From Raineya sp. (GTDB lineage Bacteria > Bacteroidota > Bacteroidia > Cytophagales > Thermonemataceae): 64,000 nt of DNA. Positions 8,416-17,100 of this stretch are shown piece by piece (positions within the stretch are counted from its first letter, which is position 1; each line of letters begins with the position of its first letter). The notes under the pieces are model-generated. The model was not told where the DNA came from and ran no database searches. It saw nothing but the letters and a program-made list of their open reading frames with translations. The stretch covers positions 243,098 through 307,097 of the forward strand of contig JALONN010000012.1 of the NCBI GenBank assembly GCA_025454915.1, in the 5' to 3' direction. Position numbers and translations under genes: made by a program.

Positions 8416-11400
8416 ATGAAAATAAACACTACTTTTTCTAAATATTTCCTAAATATTTTCTTCCTTTTTATATCATTTCATACATCAGCTCAGTTTGGAA
8501 AGGATGGAAACAGAACAATTGCTACAACCAATACTATTGTCAACCAATATACTACATTACAAACTGATGTAACAGCAGGAGCAACACAGATTGTTGTTAC
8601 AGATGTTACTCAATTAAGCAATCCCACACCCATTGGACGTGGAGATTTGATTTTAATTATTCAAATGCAGGGAGCAACGATTACTAATACCAATGATTTT
8701 ACTTATGGTACAATCAGTAATTATAATGGTGCAGGTAATTATGAGTATGCTTATGTTACAGGGACGATTGGGAATACAATACAGTTGTCATGTACTTTGG
8801 CACAAGGTTATAGAGTAGCAGGGCGAACCCAAATTGTAAGAGTTCCTCAGTATCAAACACTGACAATTAGTGCTGGAGCATCTGTTACAGCGTCTGCATG
8901 GAATGGTACACGAGGAGGTATTGTAGCTATCTATGCTCAGAATATAGTTTTGGATGGTTCTATCAATGTTTCTAATCTTGGTTTTAGAGGTGGTGTTTTA
9001 GAAAATACATCAGCAAATAACCAAGCTAATTTTGTTTCTACAAATGCTAATGCTGGTGGAGAAAAAGGAGAAAGTATTGCAGGCTTTCAAACAGAATACA
9101 ATGCTTTGGGCGGACGATTTGGAAGAGGAGCTCCAGCCAATGGTGGTGGTGGTGGAAACGGAAACAATGCAGGAGGAGGTGGTGGTGCCAATGCAGGTGT
9201 CCCCGCTGACTGGTTCAGAGGTACAGGAGTGATGTGTAATGCTTGTACAGGTAACTCTGCTTGGACTTTAGATCCCGATTACATAGCCAATGGAAATGCT
9301 CTTACAAACTCATCTGGTGGTGGCAGAGGTGGACATACAGTCTCTACTTCTAATCAAAATGCCTTAACATTAGCACCAGGAGGAGCAGCTTGGGCAGGTG
9401 ATTTGAGAAGAGCTCGTGGAGGATTAGGAGGACGCCCTTTGGATATTAACGCTGAAAATCGAATTTTCTTTGGTGGTGGTGGTGGTGCTGGCGACCAAAA
9501 TAATAATGCAGGAGGTAGAGGAGGTAATGGTGGAGGTATAGTTTATATAGTATCCAATCAGATTACAGGAACAGGAAGTATCAATGCCAATGGAGAAAAT
9601 GGTGCAAATACTGTTACCCCACATACTGATGCACCAGGAGGAGCAGGAGGAGGTGGTACAATCATTATTAAATCCAATACTTCTGTTTCTGGTATAACTC
9701 TTAATGCTAGAGGAGGTAATGGTGGAAATCATTTGGGAACAGCAGCTCAAGCCCATGGACCAGGTGGTGGTGGTGGTGGTGGTTATGTGGCTGTTTTTAC
9801 ACCAACTGATGCCTCTTCTAAAAATATTACAGGAGGAACAAATGGAACGACTACTTCTACAGCCCTCACAGAATATCCTACTAATGGAGCAACTTTAGGA
9901 AAAGCAGGTATTAGTAATACAAATACTACATCAAACTTTATTTTAAGTTGTAATATTGCTCCTACACCACAAAATGATGCCATTGTAACAAGCGAGGACA
10001 ATGCTGTTTCTGGAAATGCTTCTACCAATGATACAGATTTAGAAAGCCTGACTTTGAGTTATAATGCAGGGACATTTGTAACAGTACAAGGAGGCTCAAT
10101 AGTTTTGAATGCTGATGGAACATTTACCTACACTCCAGCAAGTAATTTTAACGGAACAGACTCTTATACCTATACTGTTTGTGATAATGGGTTGCCTACA
10201 AACCAATGCTTAACTGCTACAATTACATTCACAGTGTTGCCCATTAATGATGTTCCCATAGCTCAAGATGATAACTTTTCTGTGAATGAAGATGCTGTTC
10301 TGAATGGAAATGTAAGTACTAATGATAATGATGGAGACCCTGAAACAACTCAAACCTTGACCTTCACTCTCCAAAATGGAGGAACAGCCACTACCAATGG
10401 AACACTTGTACTGAATACTGATGGAACATTTACCTACACTCCCAATGCTAATTTTAATGGTGCTGTGAGTTTTTCTTATCAGGTTTGTGATAATGGAACA
10501 CCTAGTTTATGTGCAACAGCAACAGTAAATATTACAGTAAATCCAGTTAATGATGCTCCTATTGCTCTAGATGATAATTTTTCTGTGAATGAAGATGCTG
10601 TTCTGAATGGAAATATAAGCCTCAATGATAGTGACGGAGACCCTGAAACCACTCAAACTTTGACATTTACCCTCCAAAGTGGAGGAACAGCCATTACTAA
10701 TGGAACATTGGTATTAAATGCTGATGGAACATTTACCTATACTCCTAATGCAAATTTTAATGGTGTGGTGAGTTTTACTTATCAGGTTTGTGATAACGGT
10801 ACACCTAGTTTATGTGCAACAGCAACAGTAAATATTATAGTAAGCCCAGTCAATGATGCTCCTATTGCTCTAGATGATAGTTTTACAACAGCTATTAATA
10901 CAGTTTTAAATAATACAGTAACAAATAATGATAGTGATATAGATAACCCTTCAGCACAACTCACATACACAGTTTTAAACGGAGGAACAGCAGTGACTAA
11001 TGGAACGCTTGTGTTAAATGCTGATGGAACATTTACCTACACTCCCAACACTAATTTTAGTGGTACAGTATTGTTTACTTATCAGCTTTGCGATTTGGCA
11101 GGTGCATGTGTTCAGGCAACAGTAACGATTTTGGTTACGAGTCAGAATCCTGTTGCTAGTATTGATAACTTTAGTGTAGATGAAGATAAAACACTAACAG
11201 CAGATGTATCAACAAACGATACAGACCCTGATACCCCTAAAAATCAACTTGTTTTTAGTCTTACAGATGGAGGGACGGCTACAACAAATGGTGTAGTGGC
11301 TTTAAATACAAATGGTTCTCTAACCTATATACCTAAAGCAAATTTTAATGGTGTAGTGAGTTTTACTTACAAAGTTTGTGATCCACAAAATAACTGCTCT

Positions 11401-12000
11401 GCAACAGCAACAGTAAGTATTACAGTAAACCCCATTAATGATGCTCCTATTGCTCTAGATGATAATGCAAACACTATTCAGAGCCAAAATGCATCAGGAA
11501 GTTTGATAGCAAACGATTCTGACCCAGAGAATGACCCTCTTACTTATACAAGTGGGACATTTACAACAGAAAATCAGGGAAAAATAGTAATTGAAGCAAA
11601 TGGAACATTTGTTTATACTCCTGCAATAGGATTTATAGGTACAGATTGTTTTGAATACACCCTATGCGATTCTAAAAATGCATGTTCTAAAGCGAAAATA
11701 TGTATACAGGTAGATGCTTCTAACACACTATTTATTCCTGAAGGTTTTTCGCCAAATGGTGATGGAATGTATGATAGCTTTGTAATAGAAGGTGTTTCTG
11801 GTAAAAAAGTGAGTCTTAAAGTCATCAATCGTTGGGGGAATGTGGTATATCAAACTGATGATTATAAAAATGATTGGAAAGGAATCGGAAATATGGGATT
11901 ACATACAGGAGAAAACTTGCCTGATGGGACATACTATTATGTAATAGATTTAGGAGATGGTTCAAAACCCATCAGTAACTATGTAATCATTAAACGATAA
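8416..12000 (+). CDS. Secreted adhesin-like protein with cadherin-like repeats and T9SS type B (CHU_C) sorting domain
   Basis: A 1194-residue protein. After a signal peptide (NIFFLFISFHTSAQ) comes a region rich in glycine runs at about residues 200-460. Six cadherin-like/VCBS-type units of about 100 residues follow (about 520-1100), most starting NDxPIAxDD and containing GTLVLNxDGTFTYTPNxNFNG. The last ninety residues form the gliding-motility-associated C-terminal domain: IPEGFSPNGDGMYDSF, INRWGNVVYQ, DGTYYYVIDL. That domain directs export by the type IX system and surface retention. The PorP/SprF gene that usually partners such type B cargo starts 14 bases downstream. Adhesion is inferred from repeat type. 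Units 2 and 3 are near-identical at DNA level. Confidence 0.88.
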   Translation: MKINTTFSKYFLNIFFLFISFHTSAQFGKDGNRTIATTNTIVNQYTTLQTDVTAGATQIVVTDVTQLSNPTPIGRGDLILIIQMQGATITNTNDFTYGTISNYNGAGNYEYAYVTGTIGNTIQLSCTLAQGYRVAGRTQIVRVPQYQTLTISAGASVTASAWNGTRGGIVAIYAQNIVLDGSINVSNLGFRGGVLENTSANNQANFVSTNANAGGEKGESIAGFQTEYNALGGRFGRGAPANGGGGGNGNNAGGGGGANAGVPADWFRGTGVMCNACTGNSAWTLDPDYIANGNALTNSSGGGRGGHTVSTSNQNALTLAPGGAAWAGDLRRARGGLGGRPLDINAENRIFFGGGGGAGDQNNNAGGRGGNGGGIVYIVSNQITGTGSINANGENGANTVTPHTDAPGGAGGGGTIIIKSNTSVSGITLNARGGNGGNHLGTAAQAHGPGGGGGGGYVAVFTPTDASSKNITGGTNGTTTSTALTEYPTNGATLGKAGISNTNTTSNFILSCNIAPTPQNDAIVTSEDNAVSGNASTNDTDLESLTLSYNAGTFVTVQGGSIVLNADGTFTYTPASNFNGTDSYTYTVCDNGLPTNQCLTATITFTVLPINDVPIAQDDNFSVNEDAVLNGNVSTNDNDGDPETTQTLTFTLQNGGTATTNGTLVLNTDGTFTYTPNANFNGAVSFSYQVCDNGTPSLCATATVNITVNPVNDAPIALDDNFSVNEDAVLNGNISLNDSDGDPETTQTLTFTLQSGGTAITNGTLVLNADGTFTYTPNANFNGVVSFTYQVCDNGTPSLCATATVNIIVSPVNDAPIALDDSFTTAINTVLNNTVTNNDSDIDNPSAQLTYTVLNGGTAVTNGTLVLNADGTFTYTPNTNFSGTVLFTYQLCDLAGACVQATVTILVTSQNPVASIDNFSVDEDKTLTADVSTNDTDPDTPKNQLVFSLTDGGTATTNGVVALNTNGSLTYIPKANFNGVVSFTYKVCDPQNNCSATATVSITVNPINDAPIALDDNANTIQSQNASGSLIANDSDPENDPLTYTSGTFTTENQGKIVIEANGTFVYTPAIGFIGTDCFEYTLCDSKNACSKAKICIQVDASNTLFIPEGFSPNGDGMYDSFVIEGVSGKKVSLKVINRWGNVVYQTDDYKNDWKGIGNMGLHTGENLPDGTYYYVIDLGDGSKPISNYVIIKR
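10249..11060 (+). repeat. Tandem 300-bp repeats inside the adhesin gene
   Basis: Three consecutive units starting near 10249, 10549 and 10849 encode cadherin-like domains. The first two share long identical DNA blocks, for example the stretch encoding SVNEDAVLNGN and the one encoding NADGTFTYTPN. Their 300-base period and similarity make unit gain or loss by recombination likely. Confidence 0.75.
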
Positions 12001-12014
12001 TTAAACAAACAGCT

Positions 12015-12965
12015 ATGAAAAAGCTTTGGATAATAGGATTTTTGGTCATGGGGATGCAAAATCTGTTTGCTCAACAAGACCCTATGTTTACGCAATATAT
12101 GTTTAATATGAATGCCCTCAATCCTGCTTATGCTGGGAGTAATGAGGTAATTAATGCTTCTGTATTATTTCGGAGACAGTGGTTGGGTATAAATGGTTCA
12201 CCAACTACAGGAACATTCAGCATAGATGCTCCTTTTTTGCAAAATAAATTAGGAATGGGCTTGATGGTTGTAATGGATAAAGTGGGAAAAACCCAAACCT
12301 TTGATATCATGAGTCAATATGCTTATCGTATCAAAACAGATGAAAAGGGGCGTTTGGCGTTTGGTTTGCAAGCAGGAGTAACTCAATATGCATTTAAAGG
12401 TTCAGAAATTAACTATGCATCAAATGTATCTGTAACAGGTACTGACCCTACATTTGGAGAGAATATTAGTCGAATATTACCTAATGTTGGTTTAGGAGTA
12501 TGGTTTAACAACGAAAAATTTTACTTAGGAGCTTCTATTCCTCGCCTAATCAATCATCAGTTTACAGAAAATATACAAGGGATGCCTGTGGGTGAATTGG
12601 GCAAAGCTAAACAGTTCAGACATTACTTTATTACAACAGGATATGTATTTACCTTAAATGAAACATTAAAATTAAAACCTTCAGTGCTTCTAAGGGGAGT
12701 AGAGGCTGCTCCTGTTTCTTATGACATAAACGCTAATTTATGGTATCAGGAGCGTTTTGGATTTGGACTTTCTTATAGAAATGCATCATCACTGAATGCA
12801 ATTTTAGAGTTTCATCCAACTAATCAGTTGAGATTGAGCTATGCTTACGATTTTGCTACAACAGGTATTCGAAGAAATACATCTGGAAGTCACGAAATTA
12901 TGGTACGTTATCAGTTTCGAAAAAATAAAAATGATGATGTAATCATTTCTCCTAGGCTGTTTTAA
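12015..12965 (+). CDS. PorP/SprF family type IX secretion membrane protein
   Basis: A 316-residue protein with signal peptide and the family N-terminus QQDPMFTQYMFNMNALNPAYAGS, followed by FRRQWLGINGSP and a barrel-like series of strands ending MVRYQFRKNK. PorP/SprF proteins are outer-membrane barrels that help export and anchor type B T9SS cargo, and they are commonly encoded right after their CHU_C-domain substrate. Here the gene begins 14 bases after such a cargo gene, so a dedicated pair is likely. A strong bidirectional terminator follows. Confidence 0.92.
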   Translation: MKKLWIIGFLVMGMQNLFAQQDPMFTQYMFNMNALNPAYAGSNEVINASVLFRRQWLGINGSPTTGTFSIDAPFLQNKLGMGLMVVMDKVGKTQTFDIMSQYAYRIKTDEKGRLAFGLQAGVTQYAFKGSEINYASNVSVTGTDPTFGENISRILPNVGLGVWFNNEKFYLGASIPRLINHQFTENIQGMPVGELGKAKQFRHYFITTGYVFTLNETLKLKPSVLLRGVEAAPVSYDINANLWYQERFGFGLSYRNASSLNAILEFHPTNQLRLSYAYDFATTGIRRNTSGSHEIMVRYQFRKNKNDDVIISPRLF

Positions 12966-12967
12966 AC

Positions 12968-13001
12968 AAAAATCCCCTTAATTAAATTAAGGGGATTTTT
13001 T
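12968..13001. terminator. Bidirectional terminator between PorP/SprF and siaC-like genes
   Basis: A perfect 15-bp stem, 12968-12982 with 12986-13000, and a 3-base TAA loop. It has A5 on one side and T6 on the other, lying 2 bases after the plus-strand stop and 6 before the minus-strand stop. Confidence 0.92.
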
Positions 13002-13006
13002 GTTTT

Positions 13007-13390
13007 TTACTCTTCTACAATTTTGATGTTAAAAGGTAAACCTAAAAGGTCTTGATAGTCTTTTCCTGCTTCTATCATATCATCATCAAACTCTTCACAC
13101 CACCAGTTTATTTCTACTGCTGCTCCGGATTTCTGAATAGCAACCATTTTCTTAAATACATCCAAAAGGCACTTTGAAGAGCTTGTATTGAAATATTCTA
13201 GCTCTACATCCATTGTTAAAACTCTTTCAGCAGCTTCAGCTTTAAAATGTTCTAACCAGTCATTGATGGGCGTATAAAATTCTAAAGGATTTTCGGGTAC
13301 TGAACGTCCTTTTATTTCCATTCTGCCAGTATCAGCATCTAATTGAACAAAAGGGGTATTAGAAGTTTTGTCTACTCTGAAGGTTTCCAT
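13007..13390 (-). CDS. SiaC-like regulatory phosphoprotein (DUF1987)
   Basis: A 127-residue protein with the DUF1987 landmarks FxVDxTxNTPFVxLDADTGxMEIKGRSVPENP at the start and LEYFNTSSSKCLLDVF in the middle. In Pseudomonas SiaC, a threonine at this position is phosphorylated by SiaB and dephosphorylated by SiaA, and unphosphorylated SiaC activates a diguanylate cyclase. T69 is the probable equivalent here. The gene follows the SiaB-like kinase by 6 bases in the same operon. No SiaA phosphatase or cyclase gene lies within the window, so the downstream partner is not visible. Confidence 0.85.
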   Translation of the reverse strand: METFRVDKTSNTPFVQLDADTGRMEIKGRSVPENPLEFYTPINDWLEHFKAEAAERVLTMDVELEYFNTSSSKCLLDVFKKMVAIQKSGAAVEINWWCEEFDDDMIEAGKDYQDLLGLPFNIKIVEE

Positions 13391-13396
13391 ATGAAA

Positions 13397-13951
13397 CTAA
13401 ATATTTTTAAGTTCTGTTCGTATAATTTCTACTCTAAGGGTAAAGAATGCAAGCTCATTATTAAGGTGATGAAATTCGTAACGAATATTTCCATCAGTTT
13501 TTCGGGCAATATCTATAAAGCCTAAACCTGCTGTACCTTTATCAGAAAAGCTTTCATTTGCAAGCATTTTGCGATGATACTCTCTTAATTGCTCTTTGTC
13601 TAGAGAATTGATATAATCTATTTTTTCACGTATCTTCATTTCGCTTTCTTTGAATACATAATTACCAGTTGCAATAATGTATTTTTCTTCATAAGCTTCA
13701 AAAATAGCAAGACCTTTTACACCTATTTTTTGACTGTTTTTTTCTAAGTGATGGCTCAGATTCTGAAAACACTCCGTAGCAATATTGTAAACTTTTTTTC
13801 GAGTCTTCGGATTTGTTTCTGCCGTTTCTAAACGGTCTTCGATAATCTTCAACAGTGAGTTGATTTGCACAAAACCTACTTGTCCTTTATATGACAAGAC
13901 AAAGTTCTCGTCTTGCATTTCATCATATATCTTACTATAATCTTTGGGCAT
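13397..13951 (-). CDS. SiaB-family protein kinase (GHKL-related)
   Basis: A 184-residue protein. The helix with ECFQNLSHH (residues 60-68) is a GHKL N-box-like segment, and DKGTAGLGFIDIARK (about 138-151) is the glycine-rich ATP lid. This fits the SiaB family, which phosphorylates its SiaC partner rather than acting as a histidine kinase. It forms a two-gene operon with the SiaC-like gene 6 bases downstream. Presence of both components suggests a partner-switch that tunes c-di-GMP or surface behaviour, by analogy to Pseudomonas. Confidence 0.82.
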   Translation of the reverse strand: MPKDYSKIYDEMQDENFVLSYKGQVGFVQINSLLKIIEDRLETAETNPKTRKKVYNIATECFQNLSHHLEKNSQKIGVKGLAIFEAYEEKYIIATGNYVFKESEMKIREKIDYINSLDKEQLREYHRKMLANESFSDKGTAGLGFIDIARKTDGNIRYEFHHLNNELAFFTLRVEIIRTELKNI

Positions 13952-14124
13952 GAAAAGTTATTTTTATAAAAAGAGACCTGCGAAAGTAGCAAAAAAATCT
14001 TCAAAATGTCAAAAAAAAATACTTGTTAATTTGTAATATTTTGCTTTATTTTAAATAAAATTTATAACAAGGTTACCTTTTTACAAAAGACGGAATATAT
14101 TAAAAAGTCTCAAATTTTAAAACT

Positions 14125-17100
14125 ATGACACATAATTATACAAGATTTACTCTTTTTATAACCCTTATAGTTGGTTTTTTAGTAAGTACCAAATTCTTAA
14201 TTTTTAATGTTTCTTTAACAGCACCCGATCTAAGTGGTTTATGTGTAGGAGGTAATTATCAGAACCTTAATAGCATTATTATTGAAGAATCAAATAATAA
14301 TGATTTTACAGCTACTACAAGTGGTAATTTCTTAAGATTGCAAATTGTTGGAAATTTTGAGTTTGAGCCAGGTGTTGGAACAGTGAGTGTAGCCAGTGGA
14401 GGAGGAGAAGATTTAAGCAATGTATCTATTAGTGTATCTACCAATCAAGTAATTATATTCTATGATGCTGATGCACCTAATCACAATGATATCATGACTA
14501 TCTCTGGTTTGAGAGTGAGAGCTATAACAAGTGCTGGTTCAGGTGTAATTGAAATGACAGGAGGTGCAACAATTACTAGCATCAACCCTAATGATACAGA
14601 TTTAGCGACACTAAATAGTGTCGCATCTCCAAGTGTTACTCTCTCAGACTCTGATGCTGATAATATTATATGTGCTGGAACTACTGTGAACTTTACAGCA
14701 ACAGGTGCAAGCAGTTATGAATTTTTTATTAATGGAATATCAGTTGCTACAAATGCAACGGGCTTATTTTCTACATCTACCTTAAATAATGGAGATATTG
14801 TTAGTGTTGAAGGTACAAATGCAAGTTGTACTTCTGTGAGCAGTGGAACTGCTTTTACAGTAAATCCTTCACCTTTTGTTGGACTTTCAAGCAGTGATGC
14901 TGATAATATCATCTGTCAAAATGCTTCTATTACTTTTACAGCCATAAGTAACGGGACAACATTTATTTTTAGAAGAGGAGCTACAGTTCTACAATCAGGG
15001 GCATCAAGTACTTATACAACTAACTCTGCCATTTCAGGAAGTTATACTGTTGAAGCCATTATTGGAAGTTGTTCTACTACATCTAATGCCATTAATTTAA
15101 CAGTTAACCCTCTTCCTGATGTAGGTTATAATACAACAGGTATGACATTATCTTATGCAGATACAGAAACATCAGGTAAAGCTTTACGAGGAATATCTTT
15201 TGGAGGTACACTCGGTGGTGTCTTACAAGGCATAGGAGTTGGTCTTTATTCTGGACCAGGTGTTGTAGGAGAATTGTTTTTCCCAAATGCTGCTGGAGTA
15301 GGAGACCATACGATTTCTTATACTTACACAGATGCAAATGGATGTAGCAATTCAGCTTCCATTATCATAGAGGTGTTCTCTTCAATTGATGCCATTGGTT
15401 TACTTGAAAACTCTTATTGTGATGGTGTTGGTATACAACCTTCAGGAGTACCAACTCTAACACCTAATACATCAACTGTTTTTATACCATCAGTTACACT
15501 TACAAGAGCTTTATTTAATCCATTTACAGGATTTCAGATATATACAGCAACATTTACTAGAAACGGACCTTTGACTTATGCTATAACAGGTACAGGTATT
15601 ATAGGTGCTCCGGGTTCTTATAAAATTAACACAAACGATTTAGTTTTAAATTTGAATTATTCTATTACTGTTGAAGTAGATTATACATGTATAAGTGGTG
15701 ATTGTGCTTTTTTCACTGGAGGTGGTACAGGAAGTTTATATAAGTATAGAAGATTTAAAACTACCCGTAGAAAATCTAATCCTAATGTAGATTTTACGGG
15801 TATTTTCCCAGGACAAAATATATGTTCTGATGTAACCGCTATTCCTTTAAATGCTACAAATACTTTTAATAGCACAACTGTAAATTTACCTGCTATAGAT
15901 GGAGAATATTTAATTAGCAGAACAATCAATCCTGCTGATTTCTCTGTGCCTTCAAATAGTGTTATTAATCTTACTACTAAAGTATTTAATCCATCAGCTT
16001 TACAGGGAACAACTGTATCAGGAATTGCTATTCCTAATCCTATTACAAGTACTCAAACATTATATATCAAGTATAGATATCAAGATGCAGATGGATGTAC
16101 AGGTGAAACACCACCAAGATTATTTTTCTTAAGACCAATACCAGTTCCTACATTTTCAGGGTTATTAAGCAATTATTGTGAAGGAAGTGCAATTTTAAAT
16201 TTAACTCCATCTTTTAATATTACAGATGAACCTTTTAATATTAATAAAGGATACTTTACTATTAAAAATAGTCTCAATGTTTCAGTAAGAACGTTTCCTT
16301 ATGGAATTACATCACTAAACTTAGATGTACCTGCTTTATCTCCAGGAGACAATTACTCTGTAATTTACAATTATGAAACATCTGCAGGATGTGAAGCAGT
16401 AACAACTCCACAATCATTTAATATAAAACCAACTCCAACAGTTGATTTTACTGGTTTAAATGCGGCATATTGTAGAAACGAAGTAAATAGTACATTGAGT
16501 GCTTCGGTAAATGGAGTACCTGAAGCAGGAGGGGTATTTAGGATACGTAGAACAACTCCTATTGCTAATGTAACAACATTCGAATTATTGTGGCCTGATA
16601 GAACATTTCGCCCTCAACAACCCTTACCTTCTGTAGCAGGTGTTTTGCCAGGAACCTATGAAATTGAATATACTTTTGCTCAAAATTATCCAGGACCAAC
16701 AAGTTGTCAAAGTGTTGTTGTTAAGACAGTAACGATCAATGATTTACCAAATCTAAGTTTTGATTTACCTACGACAAATGGGGAAGTATGTAGAGATGTA
16801 AATTCTGTGAACCTTACTCCCCGTGTAGGTGGAAATTTAATTTTTCCTTCTCCTAATAATGGTAAATTTAGAGTTACAAGGACTGCACCTACAGCAGGTG
16901 CTCCATTCACATTAGCTGACGGACTGAATACAATAGATTTTGGATCAGCACAGTTTGGTATACCTACTGTAGGAACAGAAGCTTATGTATATGATATAGA
17001 GTTCATTTATCGGGATGGAAATAATTGTTCTGATACATCAGTTATTAAAACATTGACAGTGAATCCAAGTCCAAATCTAGATACATCAAATATTGTAATT

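Noticed and set aside
9100..9790. Glycine-codon runs as a possible microsatellite locus
   Set aside because: GGT/GGA runs are short and explained by the Gly-rich protein segment.
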